Assembly (NCBI GenBank): GCA_037039925.1
Contig: JAXRKP010000455.1
Coordinates: forward strand, 170,001-234,000
Reading direction: 5' to 3'
DNA: 64,000 nt
Source of the DNA: Doris montereyensis
Lineage: Eukaryota > Mollusca > Gastropoda > Nudibranchia > Dorididae
The notes below the pieces were generated by a model. The model was given only the letters and a program-made list of their open reading frames with translations. It searched no databases and was not told the DNA's origin. The translations under genes and the position numbers were made by a program. Position 1 is the first letter of the stretch. Each line of letters begins with the position of its first letter. Shown in pieces: positions 46,600 through 60,316 of this stretch.

Positions 46600-47500
46600 T
46601 AATATATGTGTCTGTGTCCCCCTCCCCCATCCTTTCTTTCTTGATTACTGTCTCGTAGACAAAAACCTCACGAAATTGGCAGTAAGATTACCGTGTAACA
46701 ATTTATAGGCTCTGTGGATATTGGTTCCATGTCTTCAATATTGTGGTGAAAATGTTGCACTATATAGACTACTGAGACTTATACTACTGATATATTTGCC
46801 AAATCCAGTTTGATCTGCTTTACGCTGTGTCTGGAAAAGATATGTGCGTGAGGTTGCTGGTAAATTGTATTATGAAATGTACGCTCTTGGTTGCATCATC
46901 CGCGTTGAAAGGGCAGACACGTGGGAACTTCGTGATAAAGAAGAAAAAAAGAAACTTTACATGCTGTGCACACAGTGTGTGTGTGTGTTTCGTGTCCGTG
47001 TGTGGGAGAGTATTTGCTATTGGGTCCATTTCTTTTTGTCCTCTTGGGGAAAGATAGAGTTCTTGTGCCTTGGCACCCATTCATGTCAACATGCTGTGTT
47101 AACTCGCGGTTTTGGCGCCTCTCATGGGGCATGAACGAACGTTAGTAATTTGAAAAGGGAGTATTATGGGACAGTCTGGAAGGATTTAAAGTGGAAGAAG
47201 AAAAGGGCCAACGGTTAAAAGGCTGGACGCACTTTATTGTATCAGAAATCGGGAGACTAAAAATAGTCGCTCGGACACATTTATAATATTTATTATAACC
47301 ATGCATTAAAATAATACCAACACTCGCCTTATTTCTAAGCGCACACCCTCTTCCCCCCTTTCTTGTTTGCGGCTATTTCTCAAAAGGAGATACAAATGCG
47401 CATTAAATGGAAGGCGAACCGCAGATTACTTTGGACATGTGTAAGTGTAATGATTTTCCATTCAAACCACTCCCCCCCTCCTCTCTCTAGAACGCTCTCT
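46600..47500. other. SLC7 intron 1, unassigned
   Basis: No coding or repeat match recognised; (GT)n near 46975-46990. Confidence 0.5.
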
Positions 47501-47501
47501 T

Positions 47502-48497
<996 letters not shown>

Positions 48498-48792
48498 CGT
48501 CAATCGCTGAGTTATTAGGCCGCCGGACTGGGGATCGTGAGGTCGCGGGTTCGAATCCCAGCAAAGCTAGGTTCGACGTTGTGTTCTTTGGGAGAGACAC
48601 GTATCATGCGTTTCCTCCACTCAACCCAGATGCAAATGGGTACAAACACCAGCTTGGTAGTAAAAGCCTGCGTCAAACTAGCGTCCTGTCCTCCTAGGCG
48701 GTGATTATTATCACCTTTTCCGCTTCACGCTATTGAGTCCGGGATAAGCTTGGGCTCTATGTTCCGTAACGGCCTTTAAAAGAACTTTCCTT
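48498..48792 (+). mobile_element. tRNA-derived SINE (family 2), copy 2
   Basis: Head with the B box GGGTTCGAATCCCA, then ATGCAAATGGGTACAAACAC, CGTCAAACTAGCGTCCTG, TTTTCCGCTTCACGCTATTG and CGGGATAAGCTTGGGCTCTA, ending GGCCTTTAAAAGAACTTTCC. It matches 26791-27058 throughout. Confidence 0.85.
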
Positions 48793-49388
<596 letters not shown>

Positions 49389-51895
49389 TTGCAGGTTTGC
49401 CTGGGACATTAATAACAAAAACATGGGTCCTGTCTTATGATATGCGTTCCTGTGAAGATATGCAAATAAAATGCTCAGATAATCAGTTAAGTAACCACTT
49501 TCAAAACAAAAACAGTTACCTTCAGCATTTTAAGCAGGGATTGGAGCAACACAGAATCTAGATCTATTCATTGTGGCTACATTAAAAATATTTCTGGGAG
49601 ATATAAAAACAGAAATGGTGATTATAATCAAATTACGTTGTGTTAGAAATATGATGCAAGTCATTTATAATTGTAAACAAAATCAATTGTGGTGGGGTTA
49701 ATCCAAACATCATGGGTCTGGTTCTAGAGCTAGGTAGATTTCTAATTCTATTCGGATGAAGCATTTTTCAGACTTTATTTATCCAATCATCTAACAAATA
49801 CATTCATAGAATTTGACAGGACTTCAGATTAACGTGAGTTTCCGACTAACTACAAGAGCGAGAGAAAGATCAAAAGCTAGATTTTTATGATATGTCGTGT
49901 ATAATGCTTATTTTTAAGTTAATCTCACTTTACATTCAATACAAAATGTAAAATAGAGAGATCTAGGCTTATCATCAGCACAAACGACGGACGGGAATAG
50001 GGGCTGTTTTGACTGTTTTGCAGTGAATACATGATGTCTGAAAAGCTATTTTCAAAATAATGATTTTACTAGATCGATACAATAATATAAAGAACAAAAC
50101 GCCACTAACCATCTGTCACATATATGAGGAGCTTTGCGGTTTTTTTAAATGAGCTTTCTGAACCCATTCATGAGTTGACCTGGAACAAACGAAGTCCTTT
50201 TTTTAAAAATGTGTTGATTGGTTGGGTGGATTTACGGAGTTGACCAGATTTGCAAACATGATACCAATTCACCCTGATACCCTAGCTTACACAGTGATTT
50301 GACCTAACAATACCCTTTTTTAACTAGCATGGTTGATACGTTCTTTTATCGCTCTCTTGCTAATCAAAAATGTTGAGATGAGCAAACCAAGAGAGCCAAG
50401 GATCGGGACGCATTGCGTGCGTTGTTTCATATTGGTGGACGACATTTTCTGAGCACATTTAAATGTCGTCATTGTATTCTACTAATGGTATTCATATCTT
50501 ACCAGGATGTCTGTGTTGTAATCTATTCTACATGGCGTCTTTCTACTTTTATATCTCCTCGTCATGTGTATCCTACAATCAGTGTAGTCTTATGGAAATA
50601 CGGTCAATGGTATAAATCACAATGGGTTCTTAATCTGGACCTCTTTCAAGGCGCACGAGCTATTAGTATTACTAGGGCACGTTAAAGGTGCATAGTCAAA
50701 AAGCGCTAGGAACAACAAATAATTTCGGTGATTGGATCTGAACATATTATAATATAACCTGAGAAAGAAGCAACCCAACAAGAATCCAAACGTTCTGCCG
50801 TTTCTCTCAACCATGTTGGAAATTAAAATCTAACATTAGACAGGTTTTAATTTGTCTTTACACGTGTTGTTCAATCAACTTGAAAAGGCCAGCATCAATG
50901 GGTAGACTTGTCTTTTAAAGAAGGAAAAATCATGAAAGTGAAAACCTTGAATACGTGTCCTTCTAAATGGTCTTTCACGCGATAATCAAGCTTTGTCAGT
51001 GTCGTCAATATAAGAGTACTCGTGTTGGTATTTCTATCTGTTCTGACGAACAACTCTCCGCCGCTTTGAGATTACATTACAATAACGTGTACTTGCCATT
51101 TTGGGAAGGGTTAAAAAACCCCACCAACAACAAATTATAAACCCAAAAGTAAGTGAAACGGTCGTCTTTTTGTCGAAATAATATTATATATAGAAAGTTT
51201 TTGTTAACGTGGGGCAGAGGAGTTGGGATGTGTTATGGATTCGAGACATTTTGCCGATCGCGCTGAAAAGAAGGCAACATCTGATCTACATACATGGACA
51301 CATCATCTGTCTTTATCTTTCGGTCTACATGTAACCATCTCCGTGTTTGTTTGTTTGTTTGTTTTTTACTTGTCTTCTGATTTACAGGTTCTTTGACTGT
51401 GTATCAAGTGCGTGTCCACCCCCCCAGTGATCCTATTTTATGACACTCTTACTTAAAAGACGACTGATCGCCTCTTCTAAACCGCTGGGTCTTTTTAATT
51501 ACGTTATGGGTGTGTACGTGTACCATGACCCCCAATGTTGCTTTAGAAAAAAAAAGATTTAACATATTGTCTCACTGAGGTCTGATGCAGTGTTTGAAAT
51601 CGATGGCCGCGTGTTGCTATCAATTCAATCCTTATTGTTGCACATGCACAGCCACCATCTGTCATGATAAACATAGTCTCTAAGTATAAGCGCGTTTTTT
51701 TGATGATTGGAACGTTCCAAAAGACGGAACTTCTTTAACAAACAAAATAGGACCATGTCCGACAAGTTAGTTGCCGCAAAAGACGATGTTAACAATATTA
51801 TTAGTCTTTGAAACAATTAAAAATCGTTACGGAAGAAAAACATCAATCAGTAGTATTGCCATAGATATTCATAGAGACGTCTTAGAAGGTTTGTT
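49389..51895. other. SLC7 intron 1, unassigned
   Basis: 2.5 kb without a recognised gene or element. Short open frames here lack family motifs and codon-like composition. Confidence 0.5.
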
Positions 51896-51906
51896 CTTCC
51901 GAGAAC

Positions 51907-52239
51907 CTGGGACTCGGTAGTCCAGTGGTAAGGTGTCGGTCTCAACCAAATGGTAGTGGGTTCAAGCCCCGCCAACGGTTGAACAATTTTCTCAATGTTT
52001 TTCCAAGCAAAATATACCCCCTGGTCCAGGTAGGTGGATCGACACCTCAGTCCCATCGGAAACAGACGATTATAAGGAGGTCCCGTGTGCAGATCACAAC
52101 ACTCTGTGGACGTTAAATATCCTTTGGCTGTTTACAGAGCAGTACGGACAAATTTTTTAAAAGTCATCCCAAAACCCCCGATATCACCTTAGTTGTGGAT
52201 GTGGGTAAATCAATCAAATTAAATTAATAAAAACAAAAA
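51907..52239 (+). mobile_element. SINE family 1 with 11-bp target duplication
   Basis: Head GACTCGGTAGTCCAGTGGTA (A box) and GGGTTCAAGCCCCGCC (B box), family body, and a short A/T-rich tail. CTTCCGAGAAC flanks both sides exactly (51896-51906 and 52240-52250). Confidence 0.92.
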
Positions 52240-52270
52240 CTTCCGAGAACAATTAGGTCAAGGACAGATT

Positions 52271-52290
52271 GGGGGGGGGGGGGGGGGGGC
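52271..52290. repeat. G homopolymer
   Basis: About 20 consecutive G on the + strand; a possible G-quadruplex and a likely sequencing weak point. Confidence 0.9.
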
Positions 52291-53154
52291 TTATGATCAA
52301 TAATGGACGATGCGACTTTAATCACGATTGAAAGTTGGGAGCAAGGTGGGGTATGGGGATATTATCACAAAGAAAGTTCTAGCTCTCTGTTTTATTCACA
52401 CTGGAAAGATATAATGATATTATCAATGATGTTATGTTGCTGAAATCTCAAAGGAATACAATGATATTATCGATGATATTATGATGCTGAAATCTCAAAG
52501 GAAAAGCTTCATACATCCCTTTATCTATGTCGTAGTTGTTAACCTAAATGAAAAGCTTCCGACAAGCTGTTGATTGTAATTTTAACGAATTCGACGGATT
52601 TGCAAAAAAAGCTACATACAATACATGTGGGCGAAATATGACAATAAGTGACAACTCCACTAATAAAGACAGAACAAACACGGGACGTTTCGGTGTAACC
52701 TTTCGTCCGACAAAAACGAGAATATGTAGAATCTAGATCTAATATATTAATTTTCAGACCTTCCATTTCTCCGCCTTTAGGCGAAATGCCGACAATTTTA
52801 TCATTTCCGACATTTTTCCACAAAACGAAAACATTTTTTCGGACATTTGCGATTCGAATGGCAGAAATGACGAATGTCGGAAGAGACGAGTTACAATTTT
52901 TCGATTTCCGGCGTTGGAACTTACATTTGAGATTCAGGCATTGTTCCAGTCATCAGATTTCAGGGGTGGGGATTTTCCGGTTTTTCCCGGATTTCCGGGT
53001 TTTTTGACACGTCGAAAGGACCAGAATTTTCAGAGGAGACTTCCGAGACTTAAAAATTTTCAGATGAGATTTCGGAGATTTTTCAAATGGCCGATTTTTT
53101 TAAATAGTCGACGTTTCAGGGGAAAAGACGCATCACCGGTCGTTCTCGCACTTA
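52291..53154. other. SLC7 intron 1, unassigned
   Basis: Contains repeated TTCCGACATTT/TTTCGGACATTT words and TTTTCAGAKGAGA TTYCGAGA-like words at 53020-53075. No protein match. Confidence 0.5.
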
Positions 53155-53600
53155 AACGCAAAGAAAGCTACAGACAATGCATGTAATGTTATGTTATTCT
53201 TAAACACAAAGTAAAGCTTTTGAAAATGCATGTAATGTCTGTTGTTCTTAAACACAAAGTAAAGCTATTGACAATGCATGTAATGTTATGTTATTCTTAA
53301 ACACAAAGCTATTGAAAATGCATGTAATGTTTTGACAAATAAAGCTATTGACAATGCATGTAATGTCATGTTGTTCTTAAACACAAAGTAAAGCTGAAAA
53401 TGCATGTAATGATGTTGTTCTTAAACACAAAGTAAAGCTTTTGACAATGCAAGGGGGTCCAGCTCGCAGCTTTTTCACACGCTTTCGATGATGATGATGA
53501 TGATGATGACAATGCTAGTAGTGTTATGTTCTTAAACACAAAGGAAGCTATTGATTTTGCATGTAATGTCGAGCTGTTCTTAAAGACAAGGAAAGTGGCG
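53155..53600 (+). repeat. irregular ~48-bp tandem repeat, about 9 units
   Basis: TGCATGTAATG recurs at 53178, 53227, 53275, 53319, 53355, 53401 and 53556, with decayed copies at 53448 and about 53508. Between them are TTCTTAAACACAAAGTAAAG blocks. Unit spacing varies from 36 to 60 bp. Confidence 0.9.
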
Positions 53601-54151
53601 GACATCTGTAGTGTTTAATCACATCCGAATGCTTCAGTCACGATACATGTATAAATAATGTGTTGTTTTTTTAATGGAGTGGGGGCATCGGATTTGCTAG
53701 TTTGGTGCATGTTCGATCACTTGTCTACATGTTTACGATCTATAGAAATGTCCATAAGACGTGCATACATCACATTTATTACATGACGCTGCAAAGTTTC
53801 AAAGATATAAGGATGATTGTATATATTTTAACAGTTACACAATACATGTATACATATACTAAAATGAAAAGCCCAAACTCAAAAGCATTAAAAATATCCC
53901 GTCAGAAGCCCTCCCCGCCATTCCTAAATCACAAAAGGAAAGCTACTGTCATGCATGGATAGTTTTCTTCGTCTCTTATCACAACGGGAGAGTCTCCTGC
54001 TTAGCGTAACCTTCACAAAAGACGATGGCCTAGAGTGTTGGAGGTCTACTCATTCCTGTCCCTGTTTGGGGGCTTATGAATGAGTTTTGGATTTTCCAGT
54101 GCATGCCTTTAAATTGTCAAACGTATTGCACTCGTCCGAAGTTTGTGTGTA

Positions 54152-54160
<9 letters not shown>
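53601..54160. other. SLC7 intron 1, unassigned
   Basis: Nothing recognised. Confidence 0.5.

Positions 54161-54162
<2 letters not shown>

Positions 54163-54246
<84 letters not shown>
54163..54246. repeat. (GT)n-(GA)n microsatellite
   Basis: Short GT run at 54146-54162 followed by about 84 bp of GA repeat. Confidence 0.97.
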
Positions 54247-54248
<2 letters not shown>

Positions 54249-54485
54249 CACCTTTTGGTGTCAGATTTAAGACATAGACCTAAACAAAGATTCAAAATAA
54301 GATAATTCATACCCTGCGAACTGGAACCAAACACGCACACAAAACCGTGATCGGCACACCCTTTTAGTCAACGGTTCTAAGAGAGCAACTTACTGTACCA
54401 CGATATGTTTTATGTTGAGATGGAAAGGATTGAAATGTGTTTTACCAGTATGCTTCTTTTTTATATATTTTTTTGTTTGTTTGGT

Positions 54486-54540
54486 GGGTGGTTGGCAGGC
54501 GCTACTGGCATCTCATCCTTGTTTCTGTGAAGTTAGTGGT
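54486..54540 (+). repeat. ~130-bp dispersed repeat, 5' fragment
   Basis: GGTTGGCAGGCGCTACTGGC followed by ATCTCATCC matches the start of the family; the 3' two-thirds are absent. Confidence 0.6.
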
Positions 54541-55152
54541 CTGTAGGCAAGTTGATAGATGGGCTGCCACCCACACTAAAATACTGCATTCGGCATTCAT
54601 TTCACTTCGACCCATCCCGGGTTTTTTGTTTGTTTGGTCAGTTTGCAATCCAAGTTTTTCAATCATATGTCTTTTTGTTATCACGATCAACCCTATGGCC
54701 TAGTAGTACTTACCGTACTAGTATGCGAGATTTTAACAAACTTTTTGGCGATATTTGACAAGGTTTGGAAATTCACGTATTATCGATACTGGCACCGATT
54801 TAATAAACGAAAACATTTTTTTGTGAACACATTCCTCGATGTTTTTGTTGTGGGCGATATTTTTTGTATTTAAATTTAACACTGAGATTAATCGGTTCCT
54901 ATGCCGTCTGAGAACGAAACAAATTTACATGTCTGCAGACGTATCACCACAAGAAACAAGAATACAAATGAAAAACATACCCATCTCTTTTGCCCATATT
55001 TTTTGAAAACGGGAAATACGCGCCATCATTATCACCTCATTTCCAATGCATGATTCTCATTAGCCGTAATTCAATAGCGTTAGTGTTACACGGGTATTGA
55101 TTTTCTTCTCTTTAGGTCGCGTGTTAGTATATATTATTTCAGCCCGTGTTAG
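54541..55152. other. SLC7 intron 1, unassigned
   Basis: Nothing recognised. Confidence 0.5.
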
Positions 55153-55156
55153 TTTG

Positions 55157-55446
55157 TGATTTGATTTGATTACATTCACAACTAAGAAGATGCTATCGGG
55201 ATTTTCGGTAGGATTAATATTTTTGCCAGGACTGCCCGGTAAACAGGCAAGGGATCTTTAACGTGCACAGAGTGTTGTGATCTGCACACGGAACTCTCTT
55301 TTATCTTCCGTCTCTGATGGGACTAGGTGTTGATCCACCTACCTGGACCAGAGGTGTAGAATTCTTTTTTACAAAAATGTTTAAACCGTCGGCGGGGCTC
55401 GATCCACTTTTGGTTGAGAGGTCGTCACCTTGCCTCTGGACTATCG
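55157..55446 (-). mobile_element. SINE family 1, minus strand, with 12-bp target duplication
   Basis: ATTTG tail at 55157-55172, body (AACGTGCACAGAGTGTTGTG, TGATCCACCTACCTGGACCA), and head at 55415-55446. AGCCCGTGTTAG occurs on both sides (55141-55152 and 55447-55458). Confidence 0.9.
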
Positions 55447-55618
55447 AGCCCGTGTTAGAATTACTTCAACTCGTATTACGTCAATGTTATTCTCACATGC
55501 TCTTGATACAATAATGCAAAGCGTTGGACTTGAACTAAGGAAGTGAAGCTACTTTGATTTGGGCCTACGCTTCCTCAGATTTGGGCCTGTCTAATTTTAC
55601 GTGAGACAAGTCCCAATT

Positions 55619-55770
55619 GTTGGCGGGTGCTACTAATCTGGTAGGTTCCTTTTTTTCTTTCTTTCCCTCTTAGTCGTAATATTCTTTCATCTCGTTCTTT
55701 CCTCCTAATTTACCCTGACATCACCGCGTGTTATTATGGTGGAGGGGTAAAATTCGATTTAACAAACAAA
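55619..55770 (+). repeat. ~130-bp dispersed repeat, copy with small insertions
   Basis: TTGGCGGGTGCTACTAATCT, TTTCATCTCGTTCTTTCCTC, AATTTACCCTGACATCACCG, TATGGTGGAGGGGTAAAATT, ending AACAAACAAATT. Confidence 0.8.
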
Positions 55771-56329
55771 TTTAACTGACATCGGCTCTCTCTCTCAACC
55801 AATCACGACCACAAAGGGGGAGATAACTCACAAATCACATCAGTCGATTTTAAAATATTATATGTAAGTCGGGTCTTTTAGTCAAGGTCCCGTGAGTATT
55901 GAGTACTTAATTGTCTCTCACTGTAGTCTAGTGTTTATTATAAACTTGGAAAACTAAATCTAGGTTTTAAGGTCATTAGTGATAGATTCGATCACTTTTT
56001 GTTTGATTGTTGGTTATTTTTTTGTTGTTTTGTTGGATTTTTGTTGTTTTAGTGCTGAGATTGCAGATGAAAAATATAACTTTGGTTTCATACATACAGT
56101 TGAGATAACTCGTTGATCTTCTGAAGGTTACCAGATCTGGTATTGTATGCTTTCAAATGAAAAGGATAATCGTGTGCATTAGTCTTTAACTATGTAAATG
56201 ATTTAAATACATTATTCTTTCAAGTACGATACACTTCCTTTTTATCAGTTAAGTTGTCAGGGGTTTTTTTTCATTGTGCCGTACGTATATCCCTCTTTTT
56301 TGTCACAGACATCCTGACTTTTGGGCATG
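55771..56329. other. SLC7 intron 1, unassigned
   Basis: Nothing recognised. Confidence 0.5.
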
Positions 56330-56590
56330 AATGGGTGGCAGATCTGAAGGTGTACTCTCAACGAAAAGGTCGTGGGTTCGTGCACGACAGGTTAAAAAAA
56401 CTTTCTAGATATTTTTTTCAAAGTCCCCTCTAGTCCAGGAGGGTGGATCGGCACATAGACCCATCGGAAACAGCAGACGACAACAATAAAGATGGTCCTT
56501 TATGCAGATCACAACTCTCTGTAAAAAATTAAAGTCCTACGAAAAATTCCGAGATCACACATTAGTTGTGAAAAAAATCAAATATGTGCA
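56330..56590 (+). mobile_element. SINE family 1, diverged copy
   Basis: AAAGGTCGTGGGTTCGTGCA (B box), GTCCAGGAGGGTGGATCGGC, ATGCAGATCACAACTCTCTG. The A box is degraded and the body shortened. Confidence 0.75.
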
Positions 56591-56597
56591 AATATAT

Positions 56598-56720
56598 AAA
56601 GATTCTACCCGCTTCTTTCCTTTCACACTTTAACTTATCCTTCAATTTTGTTGCCTTCTCTTAATTCTCCCTTAAAATTAAAGGATATGGTGGCCAAGCC
56701 ACATTTCATTGGAACAAGCA
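56598..56720 (+). repeat. ~130-bp dispersed repeat, diverged copy
   Basis: TTCTTTCCTTTCACACTTTA, TTGCCTTCTCTTAATTCTCC, AAGGATATGGTGGCCAAGCC and ATTTCATTGGAAC follow the family order. Confidence 0.6.
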
Positions 56721-56996
56721 ATTAACTAGCCGCCACGGAACTGATCATGTCGAAACTGAACTCGAAGTGTGGGCACAAACTGTACTTTATTTTTAGCATC
56801 CATGCGGTTTACATTGAGTTGAGCTACTTACAATACATGTATGCAATTTCTTTGCCATCCTGCCTACTAAAAAGGCACATCGGTCACAGCTGCTACATGC
56901 AATATTGATTCACGACCACAAGGTATGGTTATATGACTAACTTGCCTTTTCTTTACTATACACTTTTCTCTCCTCCACGTCTTGGTATTGTCGTGT

Positions 56997-57193
<197 letters not shown>

Positions 57194-57382
57194 AATGTTC
57201 TAATATTAAAACGTCTCTCTCCTCATTTCTCTCCCTCACTTTACATTTGCCGAGGCCATTCCTCCAGTTTGCATATTACATCTTTAATGGTGATTTGTTG
57301 AAATTTAAATTACATAGTGCAATGTGAACTTACTGTAGTGCGCTTTCGTCACTGTTACTAAGGTCCCATGTTTCAGTTACAT

Positions 57383-57494
57383 TGTTCTACTTCTTTCCTT
57401 TTACTCTTTTCGCTTCTGTTTTATCTTACCTGTTTCGTCTTAATTCACCCTGATATCACCACAATGGTGGACGGGGTAAATTTCAATTAAACAT
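57383..57494 (+). repeat. ~130-bp dispersed repeat, 3' two-thirds
   Basis: TCTACTTCTTTCCTTTTACT, GTCTTAATTCACCCTGATAT, CACCACAATGGTGGACGGGG and TAAATTTCAATTAAACA. Confidence 0.82.
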
Positions 57495-57563
57495 CGTATA
57501 ACAGGCGTATTCTGTGCTATGCATGTTTTTTTCTTTGTTTCTTCTTTTCCATTATGGTCGTAC

Positions 57564-57592
57564 TAGATCTAGATCTAGATCTAGATCTAGTA
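57564..57592. repeat. (CTAGAT)n hexanucleotide repeat
   Basis: Four to five tandem CTAGAT units, the same word that is scattered through the window. Confidence 0.9.
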
Positions 57593-57616
57593 CAGTGATC
57601 AAAATGTTAGACGGGG

Positions 57617-57700
57617 ATGGTGATTGCAATGGCTTGGCTCTCCTCGCCTCCCAGTCGGTGTGATTATTGCAATGGCTTGGCTCTCCTCGCCTCCCAGTCG
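57617..57700 (+). repeat. ~41-bp tandem duplication
   Basis: GCAATGGCTTGGCTCTCCTC followed by GCCTCCCAGTCG occurs twice, at 57625 and 57668. Confidence 0.92.
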
Positions 57701-58884
57701 TAGTACGTAGTCACTTTCCCTATCAACATCAATATCTCATCACCCCCTCCCCTAAGGCTGGTGACGCAGTAAGAACAAACATCAACAGGTCTTCTGCACG
57801 GATTCGTCTTTCGGTGTGAACGTGCATTGGAAACCCTATTTAAACCTTCTACTGAAACGCAGTGACGACAACACAACTTCACTTCGGTACAACGCGAGTT
57901 CGCTACAACTTTTTGACGAAAGTGCACAATTGCCTTGCTACATCGCGCATCCTGTCTCGCGTTCGGGTTGACACGACGGATTGCATATACTGTATCTAAA
58001 AATAGCGCTGTAGGCTAAACATTTCGCACCATTTTAAGAGCAAAAAAGTTAACTGAAATGAAATTTTGACTTTAGATTTCGTTTCTACGACCGACATTAC
58101 ATACGAAAAGAATATAGATATGTATACTTTTGTCTTCATTAAAAAAACAATTCACCCAAAGACCGAGTCAACCAGGGCCAAGTCAACAAAGGCAGACTGA
58201 TGCATATCTATATCATCGTTACAAGACTTCTAATGATACATACGAGTATTATACTCAACTCAACTAAAGCATCTAAACTGTTTAACGTATTACATACAGA
58301 GTATTTTCATTTTGATATTATTTGTGATTTGTTCGCAGCAGGAGTAGTAGCCTACATTCCTTCTTTTTCCAGCAGTTGAAAAGATAACCAACAGCCCATT
58401 TTTTAATTATGTTTTTTTGTTGTTGCAATTTTCTTGAAATGGCCGTATGATTTTATTCTAGATCAATAACAAGTTTTAAAATGTATCAATAAAGATGTGA
58501 TGGGTCAGTGGAGAATAATCCCTATTTGACAATAAGCACTTTTACAACAAAAAACTGATGCCCCCTTAATGACTTAATACTTGATATGTAATAGTAAATC
58601 CATGTGTGTGTGTGTGTGTATACTCTGTTATTACGTGTTTGTTTGCTTGGTTGTTTTAACAATTAATAAGACAATCACAATAGCCCATTTTCTTTTGTTT
58701 ATTATTATCTTGATTAAATTGTTTATCCAGGTGAAATAATGAAAATGAAAAAAAAACACAAACTTGAATTTGTTCAATAAAAGAGTGCCTTTTTTCATAA
58801 AAATATCAACATATTTTAATTTTCTAAAATCCTGACTTGTGTGTTTAATTGAGTAGTAATTCCATTAATAATAATTAACGACAA

Positions 58885-59123
58885 CGCCCATGATGATGAT
58901 GATGATGATGATAATGATAAATATATTGAAGCTTTTATATAGCTCAATATCCACTTGAATGCTCAAAGCGCTTCACAGAGCGTTCCCAGACCAACAGCAA
59001 CATTTAACATAATATGACGAAACAATACCTTCCCCGACAGTCTTCATCTGAACCTGTCCCAACGGGGATTCGAACCCACAACCTCTCGATCGCCAGGCGA
59101 AGCTAGTACCGCTGAGCTACTGA
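58885..59123 (-). mobile_element. tRNA-derived SINE (family 3) inside Harbinger 3
   Basis: On the minus strand the head has TAGCTCAGCGG (A box) and GGTTCGAATCC (B box), both matching tRNA promoter consensus. A body follows with GAAGCGCTTTGAGCATTCAA and GAGCTATATAAAAGC, then an (ATC)n tail. GCGCTTTGAG/GCTATATAAA ends occur in many animal SINEs and their partner LINEs. It interrupts the transposase reading frame. Confidence 0.85.
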
Positions 59124-59425
59124 TGATGATGATGGTGATTAGTTCCCTTGGAGACAAAGGTTTTCGAACGTTTGTCGTGCGCTTGATTAAAGCTGGACTC
59201 AGTAGCTCCAAGAGTGTGCGAAAAGTTGATGGCTTCATTCTGATGTAATCTATGCATTTTTTCTCCGTCGTTCAGAACCTCATCCAAAAGATGATGATAT
59301 TCACCCAATCTTTCCCTTTTTCTAAATATCTCATGCACCCAATATCTTCGACCCCTATAACGACGTCTCTTACCAAGCCAGTATAAAAGAAGAAGCTGCC
59401 GAGAAACAACACACAGAGCCACCAT
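59124..59425 (-). pseudogene. HARBI1-like transposase, N-terminal fragment
   Basis: ATG at 59425 (minus) reads MVALCVVSRQLLLLYWLGKR, RRYRGRRYWVHEIFRKRERL and GEYHHLLDEVLNDGEKMHR. After an extra base it continues in the next frame as RMKPSTFRTLLELLSPALIK, then TTNVRKPLSPRELI. The RRYWVHEI....GEYHHL..EL and YFRM.PSTF.TLL pattern is the HARBI1 N-terminal region; compare 10092-10325 in another element. The SINE at 58885-59123 follows directly, and no DDE domain is found beyond it. One frameshift plus truncation make it inactive. Confidence 0.87.
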
Positions 59426-59603
59426 TTTGGAATTAATATTTTTAACTATGTTCACGTCATCATGTCACTGAGTAGTGCAGAAGTTGAATACATGTTGTAT
59501 CGCACTGCGTTTGCGACACTCTCAGTCCTTACGTGCAGCATACGTTCGGCTTGAGGTACGTGTTGAAGGCGTGTTGATGTTTGTTCTCACTGCGTGACTA
59601 GCT

Positions 59604-60030
59604 TAACATCTGCCTTCCGTCTTCCCCTCATTTCCTTTTGCAGGTAGCTTTCCATCGTGGGACATGAACCGAATTGAAATGCTCTCTCTCTCATCGCTGG
59701 TAGTTATTGCCCCGCTCACCGGCCAGCGGGTGGTACTGGACGGTGCGAATGGTACTGGGAGCGAGATCTAGACTAGACATTTATGGACGTTCGTTCCCTA
59801 AATTATGTTGGTCTCGATGCCTGCCGTCTTGCCCCCATTGTCCATTCGTGCCTTTCTGTCGCCACTTTCGTTTTGGACACGCATAGTACAAATAAAAAGT
59901 CAACGTTAGAATGGTCTTAACGACTTCCACGAAAGAAATTGTCCGCAGTTTGAACCTTGCCACTACCAACTCTCCCCCTCCTCTCCCTCTCCCTCTCCCT
60001 CGCCCTATCCCCCCCTCCCCCTATCCCCCT

Positions 60031-60036
<6 letters not shown>
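59604..60036. other. SLC7 intron 1, unassigned
   Basis: Nothing recognised; C-rich CCCTCC runs near 59975-60036. Confidence 0.55.
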
Positions 60037-60107
<71 letters not shown>

Positions 60108-60121
60108 GTCTCTCTCTCCCT
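60037..60121. repeat. (CT)n microsatellite
   Basis: About 80 bp of CT repeat. Confidence 0.97.
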
Positions 60122-60316
60122 TCCTCCCATATCTTTAGCCTATCAAGGAGGAGATTCACGGCTTCTCGTGTGCCCATCAGTTGGTGCACTCGTCCAGCTT
60201 GTGCCCACTCTATTAGTATTTCATTACTCTTTTCGACGACGGTGTAGGCCTATTTGTTCTAAGCACGTGTCAATGCATTGCCTCTTCCAGAAAATCATAG
60301 GAAGGCTGATTGAAGG

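Larger units (their letters stand above)
57756..59603 (-). mobile_element. PIF/Harbinger element 3, 1848 bp, with TIRs and TAA target duplication
   Basis: The left end GGCTGGTGACGCAGTAAGAA mirrors the right end, AGCTAGTCACGCAGTGAGAA on the other strand; both continue CAAACATCAACA, 32 bp in all. TAA flanks both ends (57753-57755 and 59604-59606), as expected for PIF/Harbinger. It carries a transposase N-terminus on the minus strand and a later SINE. The DDE core is absent. Confidence 0.85.

Noticed and set aside
48498..48580. Functional tRNA gene suggested by a perfect B box
   Set aside because: No complete cloverleaf; the sequence continues into a body shared with 26791-27058, so it is a SINE head.
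50413..50685. 90-residue ORF in the SLC7 intron
   Set aside because: No motif, no splice context, and AT-rich random-like composition.
52548..52736. 62-residue ORF with balanced composition
   Set aside because: No family match; the DNA contains words shared with the nearby tandem repeat.
59055..59123. tRNA gene on the minus strand
   Set aside because: A and B boxes are good, but it runs into a SINE body with an (ATC)n tail and sits inside a transposon.
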